64,000 nucleotides of DNA. It comes from Pseudomonas sp. Au-Pse12 (GTDB lineage Bacteria > Pseudomonadota > Gammaproteobacteria > Pseudomonadales > Pseudomonadaceae). The stretch is from contig NZ_JAJTTH010000001.1 in assembly GCF_021341665.1 (NCBI RefSeq), forward strand, positions 868,001 through 932,000, in the 5' to 3' direction. The notes under the pieces were generated by a model. It saw only the letters and a program-made list of their open reading frames with translations, searched no databases and had not been told where the DNA came from. Each line of letters opens with the position of its first letter. Within the stretch, counting starts at the first letter, position 1. Both the position numbers and the translations under genes were made by a program. This document shows positions 53,723 through 63,878 of this stretch, one piece after another.

Positions 53723-55798
53723 TCAGGTGTTTTCTTCGGCCCGCAGGATGTCCTGCATGAAGCGCTCGGGAGGCAGTGGCTGGCCGAGGAAATAGCCCTG
53801 CAACGAATCACAGCCCAGCTGGGTCAGGAAGCTCTGTTGCACCCCGGTTTCCACGCCCTCGGCGACGATCCGCAAGCCCAGGGCCTGGCCCAGGGCGACG
53901 ATCGCGGAAACGATGGCCGCATCGTCGCTGTCGTGTTCCAGGTCACGGACGAAACCACGGTCGATCTTCAGTTCGTTGGCCGGCAGGCGCTTGAGGTACA
54001 TCAGGCTGGAATAGCCGGTGCCGAAATCGTCGATGGACAGGTCCACCCCCATGTCCGCCAGCTGCTGCAGGACGATCATGCTGACATCGGCATCGCTCAT
54101 CGCCGTGGTCTCGGTGATCTCCAGGGTCAGGTTGTTGGCCGGCAACTGGTAGCGCTCCAGCGCGTTGGCCACGCTCTTGACCAGCCCGACATGGCAGAAC
54201 TGCAGGGCCGAGAGGTTCACCGCGATACGCCAGCCGGTGTAGCCCTGGACGTACCACTCGCGCATCTGCCGGCAGGCTTCGTGCAGCACCCAGTCGCCGA
54301 TGGCGATGATCAGCCCGCTCTTCTCCGCCAGCTCGATGAACTTGTCCGGCAGCAGCAGGCCGTGCTGCGGGTGTTCCCAGCGCAACAGCGCCTCGGCGCC
54401 CACCGGGCGGCCATTGCTGGCGTCGAACTTGGGCTGGTAGTGCAGGCGGAATTGATGATGCTCCAGGGCATTGCGCAGGTCCTGAAGCAACTGCAACTGG
54501 CGCCGCGCGTTGCTGTTCATCGAGGCGTCGAAAAAGCTGTAGCCGTTCTTGCCGGTGGCCTTGGCGTGGTACATCGCCGCGTCGGCGTTCATCAGCAGTT
54601 CCTGGGCGGTCAGGCCATTGCCGGGGTACACCGCGATGCCGATGCTGGCGGAAATCTGCAGGTCATGTTCGGCCACCCGGAACGAACGGGACACCAGGCC
54701 CACCTGGCGTGCGGCCAGGCGCAGGGCATCGTCCGGCTCGCCGAGCTGCACCAGCAGCACGAACTCGTCGCCACCGATCCGCGCCAGGGTGTCCTCGCTG
54801 CGCAAGTCCTCGCGCAGGCGCTGGGCCACTTCGCGCAGCAACTGGTCGCCCATGTGGTGGCCAAACGCATCGTTGACCGGCTTGAAGCCATCCAGGTCGA
54901 TGAACATCAAGGCAAAACAGCCCCCGTGCGCAGTCACCCGGTGCATCGCCTGATCGATGCGATCGGCCAGCAGAATGCGGTTCGGCAGCCCGGTCAGGGT
55001 GTCGTGCAGGGCCAGCTGGGTCAGCTCCCGGTTGGCCTCGGTCAAGGATTGCGCGAGCACCGCGGTACGGGCTTCCAGCCGTGCGTCCAGCACCGAGGTG
55101 AGCAAGGCGATGATCAGCACCGCCAGGGTGGTGATCAGCACCAGGTTGTCCAGGCCCTTGCCGCTCAGGCCGTTGCCCAGGGCGCCACAGAAACTGCCAT
55201 CGGCGAAACGCGCGGCGGCCATGCCGGTGTAGTGCATGCCGACGATGGCAAAGCCCATGACAATCGCCGCGCCGGTACGCGCCAGGCGCACGTAGGGGGT
55301 GTTCTGGCGCAGGCGGAAAGCGATCCACAGCGCCGCCAGGGACGCGCCGAAGGCAATCAGCAGCGAGGCGCCGAACAGGCTCGGGTCGTAGTTGATGCCC
55401 GGCTGCATGCGCATCGCGGCCATGCCGGTGTAGTGCATGCCGCTGATGCCCGAGCCCATGATCAGGGCGCCGAACAGCAGCTGCCACCAAGGCAGGCGTG
55501 GCTGGCTCACCAGCCACAGGGCGAAGCCGCAGGACAGGATCGAGATCAGCAGCGACAAGGCGGTGAGCGGTATGTCGTAGCCCAGGTCGATGGGCAAGCT
55601 GAAGGCCAGCATGCCGATAAAGTGCATGGACCAGACACCGACGCCCATGGCCAGGGCTCCGCCGATCATCCACAGGTACGCCGCACGGCCCTGGGTGGTG
55701 GCAATGCGCCCGGTCAGATCAAGGGCGGTATAGGAAGCGAGGATCGCCACGAAAATGGAGATCAGGACCAATGCGGAGGAATAACTACCGATGAGCAT
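53723..55798 (-). CDS. mucR: MHYT-GGDEF-EAL cyclic-di-GMP signalling protein (MucR-like)
   Basis: 691 aa from ATG 55798 (MLIGSYSSALVLISI), with AAGAGA 6 nt upstream. Residues ~1-240 are seven membrane helices holding the MHYT repeats (VWSMHFIGMLAF, GMHYTGMAAMRM, GMHYTGMAAARF), a proposed copper/oxygen/NO sensor. An intact GGDEF site lies near residue 342 (RIGGDEFVLLV), with an inhibitory I-site RSED five residues before it. An intact EAL motif lies near 469 (GAEALLRWEHPQHG), with the DDFGTGYSSL loop. Both synthesis and breakdown of c-di-GMP are therefore possible. Architecture and length match P. aeruginosa MucR (PA1727), which affects alginate and NO-induced dispersal. Confidence 0.88.
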   Translation of the reverse strand: MLIGSYSSALVLISIFVAILASYTALDLTGRIATTQGRAAYLWMIGGALAMGVGVWSMHFIGMLAFSLPIDLGYDIPLTALSLLISILSCGFALWLVSQPRLPWWQLLFGALIMGSGISGMHYTGMAAMRMQPGINYDPSLFGASLLIAFGASLAALWIAFRLRQNTPYVRLARTGAAIVMGFAIVGMHYTGMAAARFADGSFCGALGNGLSGKGLDNLVLITTLAVLIIALLTSVLDARLEARTAVLAQSLTEANRELTQLALHDTLTGLPNRILLADRIDQAMHRVTAHGGCFALMFIDLDGFKPVNDAFGHHMGDQLLREVAQRLREDLRSEDTLARIGGDEFVLLVQLGEPDDALRLAARQVGLVSRSFRVAEHDLQISASIGIAVYPGNGLTAQELLMNADAAMYHAKATGKNGYSFFDASMNSNARRQLQLLQDLRNALEHHQFRLHYQPKFDASNGRPVGAEALLRWEHPQHGLLLPDKFIELAEKSGLIIAIGDWVLHEACRQMREWYVQGYTGWRIAVNLSALQFCHVGLVKSVANALERYQLPANNLTLEITETTAMSDADVSMIVLQQLADMGVDLSIDDFGTGYSSLMYLKRLPANELKIDRGFVRDLEHDSDDAAIVSAIVALGQALGLRIVAEGVETGVQQSFLTQLGCDSLQGYFLGQPLPPERFMQDILRAEENT

Positions 55799-55932
55799 GA
55801 GGCGTCTCTTGGCCGTTGCGCCGACCGACCTGCGCGGCGAGCGAAAGCGCAGATTGTACTGATTGCGTGAAAGAACGCATCTACAAAGTGAGCAAAAAGC
55901 CATTAGCCAGACAGAACGTCCTATGCGGCTGT

Positions 55933-55963
55933 CCCATGCCCCTACAAGCCTTGTGGGCATGGG
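55933..55963. terminator. Strong hairpin between opmB and mucR
   Basis: CCCATGCCC and GGGCATGGG pair, and inside them ACAA/TTGT pair around a GCC loop, giving about 13 bp with a two-base bulge. It lies ~105 nt after the opmB stop in the minus-strand sense. No long T-run follows. Confidence 0.5.
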
Positions 55964-56066
55964 CTTTGCGGGCCTTGCGGGGCACCCGCCAAAGGCCCCC
56001 GATGGGCGCCGATTCCCCCCTTTTGAGACGCCCTTGCCGCCACGCGACAGCCGGGCGCCCAGGGGC

Positions 56067-57560
56067 CTATTTTGGCTCGCTGGCCTGCAGCTGGCCGTCC
56101 CAGCCACCGCCCATGGCGGCGATCAGTTGCACGCTGGCGATCAACCGGCTCTGCAGCAGGCTGAGCACACTGCGTTCGTTGCTCAGGGCCGTGGTCTGGC
56201 TGGTGACCACATCCAGGTAGCCGATCAGCCCGGCCTTGTACTGGTTCTCGGTCAGGCGCAGGGCTTCACGGGCCGAGTCCAGGGCTTGCTGACGAACCCC
56301 CGCCTCGTCCTCCAGGACCTTGAGCTGGACCATGTAGTTTTCCACTTCGCGAAAACCGTCGAGCACGGTCTGCCGGTACTTGGCCACGGTCTGGTCATAC
56401 ACCGCCTCGGTGCGATCCACTTCCGCCGAACGCTGGCCGCCGTCGAACAGGGTCATGGCCAGCTTGGGCCCCACCGACCAGAAGCGGTTCGGCAGGCTGA
56501 TCCAGTCGGCGTAGGTGCTGCTGCTGTAGCCGCCGGCCAGGCTCAGGGTCAGGTCCGGGTAGTAGGCCGCCTTGGCCACGCCGATCTTGGCGTTGGCGGC
56601 CATGACCGAGCGCTCCGCCGAGGCGATGTCCGGGCGCCGCTCCAGCAGCTGCGACGGCACGCCCAGGGGCACGGGGGGCAGCACCGGGATGCTCTCGCTT
56701 TGGGCCAGGTTGAACTCTGCCGGTGGCACGCCGATCAGCACCGCGATGGCGTTTTCGAACTGCGCCCGCTGCCAGATCAGGTCGATCAGGTCGGCCTGGG
56801 TGCTTTTCAGCTGGGTCTGCGCCTGGGCCACCGCGTCCTTGCCGGACACCCCGGCCTGATACTGGTTCTGGGTCATGGTCAGCGAGCGCTGGTAGGCCGC
56901 CACCGTGGCTTCCAGCAGGCGCTTCTGCTCGTCGATCACCCGCAGTTGCAGGTAGTTCTGCACCAGCTCCGACTGCTGGCTCAGGCGCATGGCCGCCAGG
57001 TCGGCGAAGCTCGCCTCGGCGCTGGCGGTATTGGCCTCCAGGTCACGCCGCAGCTTGCCCCACACGTCCGCTTCCCAGCTCACCCCCAACTGCGTGTTGT
57101 AGGTGTCGCGAATGCCACTGCTGGAGCTGCTCAGCCCCGAACTGCTGCTGCCGGTGCCCTGGCTGGCGCGGGTCTTGCCGGCGCTGAGGTCGACGCTGGG
57201 AAAGAACGAACCGCGGGAGCTGCGCACCAGGGCCCGGGCCTGACGGAACTGTGCCTCGGCCTGGGCCACGCTCTGGTTGGAACTGTTGAGTTTCTCGATC
57301 AGGCCGTTGAGCTGGGCATCGCCATACAGCTCCCACCAGGCGCCACGGGCGAGAGCGTCGCTGGGGTTGGCCTGGCGCCAGCCTTCGGCCTCCTTGTACT
57401 GCACCGGCTCGGCCACCGGCGGGCGCTGGTAGTCGGGACCGATGGCGCAGGCACTGAGCAGCGCCACGCACAGGCCCAGGCTCAAGGCCCGCGAGCCCCG
57501 GGCCATGGCCAGGCGCTGGGCGGACAGCAGAGTAACGGGACGGGACGATTGGTCGGTCAT
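56067..57560 (-). CDS. opmB: Outer-membrane lipoprotein channel of the Mux efflux system (NodT family)
   Basis: 497 aa. The lipobox LCVALLSACAIGPDY marks a lipoprotein with acylated Cys at about residue 38. Two outer-membrane efflux repeats follow, with family motifs WWELYGDAQLNGLI, LLERRPDIASAERSV and YYPDLTLSLAGGYS. It overlaps muxC by 4 nt (ATGA) and is last in the muxA-muxB-muxC-opmB operon. With the MuxB/MuxC pump and MuxA adaptor it exports drugs such as aztreonam and novobiocin in P. aeruginosa; the substrates here are inferred. Confidence 0.92.
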   Translation of the reverse strand: MTDQSSRPVTLLSAQRLAMARGSRALSLGLCVALLSACAIGPDYQRPPVAEPVQYKEAEGWRQANPSDALARGAWWELYGDAQLNGLIEKLNSSNQSVAQAEAQFRQARALVRSSRGSFFPSVDLSAGKTRASQGTGSSSSGLSSSSSGIRDTYNTQLGVSWEADVWGKLRRDLEANTASAEASFADLAAMRLSQQSELVQNYLQLRVIDEQKRLLEATVAAYQRSLTMTQNQYQAGVSGKDAVAQAQTQLKSTQADLIDLIWQRAQFENAIAVLIGVPPAEFNLAQSESIPVLPPVPLGVPSQLLERRPDIASAERSVMAANAKIGVAKAAYYPDLTLSLAGGYSSSTYADWISLPNRFWSVGPKLAMTLFDGGQRSAEVDRTEAVYDQTVAKYRQTVLDGFREVENYMVQLKVLEDEAGVRQQALDSAREALRLTENQYKAGLIGYLDVVTSQTTALSNERSVLSLLQSRLIASVQLIAAMGGGWDGQLQASEPK

Positions 57561-60500
57561 AGCGGCGTTTCCAGAGCAGCATCGGTACGGACCCCACGCC
57601 AGTGGTTGAACGTGTGGCGCAGGCGATCGAGATAGAGGTAGACCACCGGGGTGGTGTAAAGGGTCAGCACCTGGCTGAAAACCAGGCCGCCAATGATGGT
57701 CAGGCCCAGCGGCTGGCGCATTTCCGAACCTTCGGCGCCCCCCAGCAGCAACGGCACGGCGCCGAGGATCGCCGCCAGGGTGGTCATGAGGATTGGCCGC
57801 AGGCGCTGCAGGCAGGCACTGCGGATCGACTGCAACGGGTCCAGGCCCTGCTGGCGCTCCAGTTGCAGCGCCAGGTCGATCATCAGGATCGCGTTCTTCT
57901 TCACCACGCCGATCAGCAGGAACAGCCCCAGCAGCGAGATCAGGCTGAACTCGCCGCCCAGCGCATAGATCGAGAGCAAGGCGCCGACCCCGGCCGAGGG
58001 CAGGGTCGAGAGAATGGTCAGCGGGTGAATGTAGCTTTCATAAAGCACCCCGAGCACCAGGTACACCGCCAGCAGCGCGCCGAGAATCATGAACGGCTGG
58101 CTCTTCTGGGTGGCGGCGAAGGCGTCGGCGGTGCCGGCCATCTTGACGATCACGTCCTCGGGCATGCCCAGCTTGGCAATCGCCCGCTCGATGGCGGCGG
58201 TGCCCTGCTCCACGGTCACGCCTTCGGCCATGTCGAAGGAAATGCTTTCCGAGGCGAACTGCCCCTCGTGGCTGACCCGGTCGTCTTCCAGGCTATTTTC
58301 ATAATGGGCGATGGTCGACAGCGGAATCCGCGCCCCGGTGCTGGTGATCACCTGCACCTGATTCAGGGTGATCGGGTCCTGGGCGTATTTCGGGTTGACC
58401 TCCATCACCACCTGGTACTGGTTGAGGCTGTCGTAGATGGTGGAGATCTGCCGCTGGCTGTAGGCGTTGTTGAGCACCGCGGTGACCATGTCCATGTCCA
58501 CCCCCAGGCGCTTGGCCTGGTCGCGGTCGACCACCAGGGTCACCTGCTGGGCGCCGCGGCCTTCGCGGGCGTCGATGGCGGTCAGCTCGGGCAAGGCGCG
58601 CAGCGCGGTGACCACTTTCGGGTACCACTGGCGCAACTCGCCCAGATCGCCGCTTTGCAGGATGTAGGAATACTGCGAAGTGGTCTGCTCGCGGCCGCCG
58701 CCGAACTGCAGGTCCTGGTCGGCCATCAGCATCAGTTGCGCACCGGGCACCTTGGGCATTTCCTTGCGCAGGCGCTCGATCACTTTCTGCGCCGATATAT
58801 CGCGTTCCTTGATCGGTTTGAGGCGCACCAGCATGAAGGCGTTGTTGGTGCCGTTGTTGCCACCGATGAAGCCGGCCACGCTTTCCACCGCGGCGTCCTT
58901 GAGCACGGCGCGGCGGAAGATCTCCATCTTCGGCTGCATCACGCTGAAGGACAGGCCGTCGTCGCCCCGGACAAAACCGATCAGTTGGCCGGTGTCCTGC
59001 TGCGGCAGGAAGGTCTTGGGCACCACCACGTACAAGGCCACGTTGACACCGATGGTCAGCAGCAGGCTGAACAGGGTCAGGCGCTTGTGCCGCAGCACCC
59101 AGTCCAGGCTGGTGGCGTACTTGCCCATCATCCAGTCGTTGCTGCGCTGGCTGAAACGTTGCAGGGCATTTTCCCGGCCCGGGACGTGCGGCTTGAGCCA
59201 GCGCGCGCAGAGCATCGGGGTCAGGGTCAGGGACACCACCAGGGACACCACGATGGCCACCGCCAGGGTGATGGAAAATTCGCGGAACAGGCTTTCGATG
59301 ATCCCGCCCATGAACAGGATCGACAGAAACACCGCCACCAGCGAGACGTTCATCGACAGCAGGGTGAAGCCCACTTCCTTGGCCCCCAGGTACGCCGCTT
59401 TCATTGGCGCGATGCCTTCGTCGATGTGCCGGGAAATGTTTTCCAGGACCACGATGGCGTCGTCCACCACCAGCCCAGTGGCGAGGATCAGCGCCATCAG
59501 CGACAGGTTGTTCAGGGAGAAGCCATAGAGGTACATGATGGCGAAGGTGCCCACCAGCGACACCGGCACCGCCAGGGTCGGGATCAGCGAGGCGCGGAAG
59601 TTGCCGAGGAACAGGTACACCACCAGGATCACCAGGGCCACGGCGATCAGCAGGGTCATCTCGGCCTCGTGCAGGGTGGCCTTGATCACCGGCGAGCGGT
59701 CCATGGCCAGGTTGAGCTTGACGCTGGCCGGCAGCACCGCCTGCAACGCCGGCAACTGGGCCTTGATCTCGTTCACCGTCTCGATGATGTTGGCCCCGGC
59801 CTGGCGGTTGATCACCAGCAGCACCGCCGCATCGTCGTTGAAGAAGCCGCTGTTGTAGCGGTCCTCGACGCCATCGCTGACCTTGGCCACGTCTTTCAGG
59901 CGCAAGGCTGCGCCGTCCTTGTAGTGAATGATCAACGGCTCGTAATCACGGGCCTTCTCCAGCTGGTCGTTGGCCTGGATCTGCCACAGCCGCTGGTCAT
60001 CCTCCACCGAGCCCTTGGGCCGGCGCTGGTTGGCATTGGCAATGGCGTTGCGCACGTCATCCAGGGCCACGCCGTACTGGTTGAGCAACTGCGGCTCCAG
60101 CTCGATGCGCACCGCCGGCAAGGAGCTGCCGCCGACCTGCACCTCGCCCACGCCCTGCACCTGGGACAGGCTCTGGGACAGGATGGTCGAGGCCAGGTCG
60201 TACAACTGGCCCTTTTCCAGCACATCGGAGGTCAGCGACAGCACCATGATCGGCGCCTGGGACGGGTTGACCTTCTTGTAGGTGGGCATGCTGCGCATGC
60301 CGCTGGGCAGCAGGTTGCGCGAGGCGTTGATGGCCGCCTGCACCTCCCGGGCCGCGCCGTTGATGTCGCGGTCCAAGTCGAACTGCAGGATCACCCGGGT
60401 CGAGCCCTGGCTGGAGCGGCTGCTCATGGTGTTGACCCCGGCGATCGCGCCGAAGGAGCGCTCCAGCGGCGTGGCCACGGTGGACGCCATGACCTCGGGG

Positions 60501-60664
60501 CTGGCCCCGGGCAGGCTGGCCTGGACCACGATCACCGGGAAATCCATCTGCGGCAGCGGCGCCACCGGCAGCAGGCCGAAGCTCACGCCGCCCAGCAGCA
60601 TGATCGCCAACGACAGCAGCATGGTCGCCACCGGGCGTTTGATGAAAGGACCGGACAGGTTCAT
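57557..60664 (-). CDS. muxC: RND efflux pump subunit, MdtC/MuxC type
   Basis: 1035 aa from ATG 60664 (MNLSGPFIKRPVATMLL); GGAG 9 nt upstream. The usual RND pattern is present: TM1, large periplasmic loop, TM2-7 with LATGLVVDDAIVVLENISRHID (proton-relay Asp pair), second loop, and C-terminal GVVKKNAILMIDLALQ (relay Lys). The sequence is closer to MdtC than MdtB (LPVAPLPQMDFPVIVVQASLP). It forms a hetero-trimer with MuxB. The 121-nt gap to muxB is occupied by an inverted repeat, unusual in an operon whose other junctions overlap. Confidence 0.93.
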   Translation of the reverse strand: MNLSGPFIKRPVATMLLSLAIMLLGGVSFGLLPVAPLPQMDFPVIVVQASLPGASPEVMASTVATPLERSFGAIAGVNTMSSRSSQGSTRVILQFDLDRDINGAAREVQAAINASRNLLPSGMRSMPTYKKVNPSQAPIMVLSLTSDVLEKGQLYDLASTILSQSLSQVQGVGEVQVGGSSLPAVRIELEPQLLNQYGVALDDVRNAIANANQRRPKGSVEDDQRLWQIQANDQLEKARDYEPLIIHYKDGAALRLKDVAKVSDGVEDRYNSGFFNDDAAVLLVINRQAGANIIETVNEIKAQLPALQAVLPASVKLNLAMDRSPVIKATLHEAEMTLLIAVALVILVVYLFLGNFRASLIPTLAVPVSLVGTFAIMYLYGFSLNNLSLMALILATGLVVDDAIVVLENISRHIDEGIAPMKAAYLGAKEVGFTLLSMNVSLVAVFLSILFMGGIIESLFREFSITLAVAIVVSLVVSLTLTPMLCARWLKPHVPGRENALQRFSQRSNDWMMGKYATSLDWVLRHKRLTLFSLLLTIGVNVALYVVVPKTFLPQQDTGQLIGFVRGDDGLSFSVMQPKMEIFRRAVLKDAAVESVAGFIGGNNGTNNAFMLVRLKPIKERDISAQKVIERLRKEMPKVPGAQLMLMADQDLQFGGGREQTTSQYSYILQSGDLGELRQWYPKVVTALRALPELTAIDAREGRGAQQVTLVVDRDQAKRLGVDMDMVTAVLNNAYSQRQISTIYDSLNQYQVVMEVNPKYAQDPITLNQVQVITSTGARIPLSTIAHYENSLEDDRVSHEGQFASESISFDMAEGVTVEQGTAAIERAIAKLGMPEDVIVKMAGTADAFAATQKSQPFMILGALLAVYLVLGVLYESYIHPLTILSTLPSAGVGALLSIYALGGEFSLISLLGLFLLIGVVKKNAILMIDLALQLERQQGLDPLQSIRSACLQRLRPILMTTLAAILGAVPLLLGGAEGSEMRQPLGLTIIGGLVFSQVLTLYTTPVVYLYLDRLRHTFNHWRGVRTDAALETPL

Positions 60665-60676
60665 GGGCGACCGCTC

Positions 60677-60777
60677 CAAGCTGCAAGCGGCAAGCGGCAA
60701 GAGAAAAGCGGGATCGGTGCACGCTCTTGCTTCTGCTTTTGATCGAGCTTGCAGCTTGCGGCTTGCAGCTTGCCGCT
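60677..60777 (-). repeat. Long inverted repeat of GCTTGCA/GCAAGCG heptads between muxB and muxC
   Basis: The left arm (aagctgcaagcggcaagcgg, 60679 on) and right arm (gagcttgcagcttgcggctt, 60745 on, continuing gcagcttgccgct) are built from the heptad GCTTGC(A/G) and its complement. Their best alignment pairs about 18 of 19 bases. In the muxB-muxC transcript they would form a stem-loop just upstream of the muxC ribosome site. Confidence 0.7.
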
Positions 60778-60785
60778 GACGCCCC

Positions 60786-63700
60786 TCACACCACTTCTCC
60801 TACGGCGGGCTTGGCAAACCGGCGGCCCAAGCGGTCGAAGTACAAGTAGATAACGGGCGTCGTGAACAGGGTGAGGACCTGGCTCACCAGCAGGCCGCCG
60901 ACCATCACCAGGCCCAGGGGCTGGCGCAACTCGGCGCCGGAGCCGGTGGCGAGCATCAGCGGCACGGCGCCGAACAGCGCCGCCAGGGTGGTCATCAGGA
61001 TCGGCCGGAAACGCAACAGCGCCGCCTGGTAGATCGCCTGCTCCGGGGCCATGCCCTGGTGGCGTTCGGCGTCGAGGGCGAAGTCGATCATCATGATCGC
61101 GTTCTTCTTGACGATGCCGATCAGCAGGATGATGCCGATGATCGCGATCATGCCCAGGTCGTTGCCGCTGAGGATCAGCGCCAGCAAGGCGCCGACCGCC
61201 GCCGAAGGCAAGGTGGAAAGGATGGTGATCGGGTGGATGTAGCTCTCGTAGAGCACGCCGAGCACGATGTACATGGTCACCACCGCCGCCAGGATCAGCA
61301 GCAAGGTACTCGACAGCGAGGCCTGGAAGGCTTCGGCCGCGCCCTGGAAGCGGGTCTGCACCCCCACCGGCATGCCGATCTCCTGCTGCACCTGCTCGAT
61401 CACCTGCACCGCTTCGCCCAGGGCCACGCCGGGCGCCAGGTTGAAGGACATCATCACCGCCGGGAACTGGCCGATATGGGCGATGGCCAACTGCGCCTGA
61501 CGCTCCTCGACATGGGCCAGGCTCGACAGCCGCACCTGCCCGCCGTCGGTGGTCTTGACGTGGATCTGCTCCAGCGCCTGAGGCCCGATGCGCTCACCGG
61601 CCTGGGCCTGGAGCACCACCCGGTACTGGCTGGCCTGGGTATAGATGGTGGAAATCTGCCGCTGGCCGAAGGCGTCGTACAGGGCGTCGGTGATGTTCGA
61701 CACCGAAACCCCGACCCGGGACGCGGCGTCGCGGTCGATCACCAGGTACACCTGCAAGCCCTTGTCCTGCAGGTCGCTGGCCACGTCGGTGAGCTGCGGG
61801 CGCTGGGCCAGGGCTTCCACCAGGCGGTTGCTCCACAGGCTCAGCAGCTCGGCATTCGGCGACGACAGGCTGAACTGGTACTGGGTACGGCTGACCCGGT
61901 CTTCGATGGTCAGGTCCTGCACCGGCTGCATGAACAGGCGGATGCCCAGCAGCTTGTCGACCTCGGGCTGGATCCGCGCGATCACCTGGGCCGCGCTCAG
62001 GTCACGCTCGCCGTGGGGCTTGAGGTTGATCAGCAGGCGGCCGCTGTTGAGGGTGGCGTTGTCGCCGTCGACACCGATGTAGGACGACAGGCTTTGCACC
62101 GCCGGGTCCTGCAGGATGATCTTCGCCAGGTCCTGCTGGCGCTGGCTCATGGCGGCGAAGGACACCGACTGCGGCGCCTCGGAAATGCCCTGGATGACCC
62201 CAGTGTCCTGCACCGGGAAGAAGCCCTTGGGCACCACCATGTAGAGGAACACGGTCAGGCCCAGGGTGCCGACGGCCACCATCAGGGTCAGGAACTGGTG
62301 CTTGAGCACCCACTGCAACTTGCGCCCGTAGCTTTCGATCAGCCAGTCGATCCAGGCCCCGCTGGCACGATAGAAGCGCCCCTGCTGTTCCGGCTTGGGC
62401 TCGGGCTTGAGCAGCCGGGCACACATCATCGGGGTCAGGGTCAGGGACACCACCAGGGAAATCAGTATCGCCACCGCCAGGGTGATGGCGAACTCGCGAA
62501 ACAGCCGCCCGACCACATCGGCCATGAACAGCAGCGGGATCAGCACCGCGATCAGCGACAGGGTCAGGGAAATCAGGGTGAAGCCGATCTGCTTGGCGCC
62601 CTTGAGCGCCGCCTGCAGCGGGCTGTCGCCCTCCTCGATGAAGCGCGAGATGTTCTCCAGCATGACGATGGCGTCGTCCACCACGAAACCGGTGGCGATG
62701 GTCAGGGCCATCAGGGTCAGGTTGTTCACCGAAAAACCGGCCAGGTACATCACGCCGAAGGTGCCGATCAGCGACAGAGGCACGGCAATCGACGGAATGA
62801 TGGTGGCACTGGCGCGGCGCAGAAAGAGAAAGGTCACCATCACCACCAGGGCAATGGCGATCAACAGTTCGTGCTGCACATCCTTGACCGAAGCGCGGAT
62901 GGTCTGGGTGCGGTCGGTGAGCACCGTGACGTCGAGGCCGGCCGGCAGGTTGTCGGTGATGCTCGGCAGCAGCGCCTTGATCCGGTCCACCACCTCGATC
63001 ACGTTGGCCCCGGGCTGGCGCTGGATATTCAGCAGCACCGCCTGGTTCTCGTTGGCCCAGGCCGCCAGGCGCTCGTTCTCGGCGCCGTCGACGATCTCGG
63101 CGACATCCTTCAGGCGCAGGGGCGCGCCATTCTTATAGGCCAGGATCAGCTCGGCGTAGTCCTTGGGCGAGGTCAGCTGGTCGTTGGCATCGAGCATCGA
63201 GACCCGGGTCGGGCCGTCGAAGTTGCCCTTGGGCTGGTTGACGTTGGACGCGCCGATCAGGGCGCGCACGTCCGCCAGGTTCAGGCCGTTGGCCGCCAGG
63301 GCCTCGGGGTTGACCTTGATCCGCACCGCCTGGCGCTGGCCGCCGGCAATGCTGACCATGCCGACGCCGCTGATCTGGGCGATCTTCTGCGCCATGCGCG
63401 TGTCCACCAGGTCATTGAGCTTGGGCAGCAACATGGTCTTGGAGGTGATGGCCAGGGTCAGCACCGGGGTGTCCGCCGGGTTGACCTTGTTGTACACCGG
63501 CGGCGCCGGCAGGTCCTTGGGTAACAGGTTGGTGGCGGCGTTGATCGCCGCCTGCACCTGCTGCTCGGCCACGTCCATATTGATGTCGAGGCTGAAGCGC
63601 AGGGTCAGCACCGAGGCGCCGCCGGAGCTGGTGGACGCCATCTGGGTCAGGCCCGGCATCTGCCCGAACTGGCGCTCCAGGGGCGCGGTGACCGCGCTGG

Positions 63701-63878
63701 TCATCACGTCCGGGCTGGCCCCGGGGTACAGGGTCATGACCCGGATGGTCGGGTAGTCCACCTGGGGCAAGGCCGACACCGGCAACAGGCGATAGGCAAT
63801 CAGGCCGGCCAGGACAATGGCCAGCATGCTCAGGGTGGTGGCTACCGGACGGAGGATGAACAGCCGCGAGAAATTCAT
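60786..63878 (-). CDS. muxB: RND efflux pump subunit, MdtB/MuxB type
   Basis: 1030 aa starting [22 protein letters not shown] motifs: [20 protein letters not shown], the relay region [20 protein letters not shown], and C-terminal [20 protein letters not shown]. Overlap with muxA of 4 nt (TCAT on the plus strand) shows operon membership. With MuxC it makes the inner-membrane pump driven by proton motive force. Confidence 0.93.
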   Translation of the reverse strand: MNFSRLFILRPVATTLSMLAIVLAGLIAYRLLPVSALPQVDYPTIRVMTLYPGASPDVMTSAVTAPLERQFGQMPGLTQMASTSSGGASVLTLRFSLDINMDVAEQQVQAAINAATNLLPKDLPAPPVYNKVNPADTPVLTLAITSKTMLLPKLNDLVDTRMAQKIAQISGVGMVSIAGGQRQAVRIKVNPEALAANGLNLADVRALIGASNVNQPKGNFDGPTRVSMLDANDQLTSPKDYAELILAYKNGAPLRLKDVAEIVDGAENERLAAWANENQAVLLNIQRQPGANVIEVVDRIKALLPSITDNLPAGLDVTVLTDRTQTIRASVKDVQHELLIAIALVVMVTFLFLRRASATIIPSIAVPLSLIGTFGVMYLAGFSVNNLTLMALTIATGFVVDDAIVMLENISRFIEEGDSPLQAALKGAKQIGFTLISLTLSLIAVLIPLLFMADVVGRLFREFAITLAVAILISLVVSLTLTPMMCARLLKPEPKPEQQGRFYRASGAWIDWLIESYGRKLQWVLKHQFLTLMVAVGTLGLTVFLYMVVPKGFFPVQDTGVIQGISEAPQSVSFAAMSQRQQDLAKIILQDPAVQSLSSYIGVDGDNATLNSGRLLINLKPHGERDLSAAQVIARIQPEVDKLLGIRLFMQPVQDLTIEDRVSRTQYQFSLSSPNAELLSLWSNRLVEALAQRPQLTDVASDLQDKGLQVYLVIDRDAASRVGVSVSNITDALYDAFGQRQISTIYTQASQYRVVLQAQAGERIGPQALEQIHVKTTDGGQVRLSSLAHVEERQAQLAIAHIGQFPAVMMSFNLAPGVALGEAVQVIEQVQQEIGMPVGVQTRFQGAAEAFQASLSSTLLLILAAVVTMYIVLGVLYESYIHPITILSTLPSAAVGALLALILSGNDLGMIAIIGIILLIGIVKKNAIMMIDFALDAERHQGMAPEQAIYQAALLRFRPILMTTLAALFGAVPLMLATGSGAELRQPLGLVMVGGLLVSQVLTLFTTPVIYLYFDRLGRRFAKPAVGEVV

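Noticed and set aside
53585..55870. A 761-aa plus-strand frame opposite mucR
   Set aside because: The minus strand carries intact GGDEF, EAL and MHYT motifs; the plus frame is a shadow.
57602..60742. A 1046-aa open frame on the plus strand opposite muxC
   Set aside because: It mirrors muxC codon by codon, is rich in His/Gln/Asp as expected from antisense GC-rich DNA, and has no domain or ribosome site.
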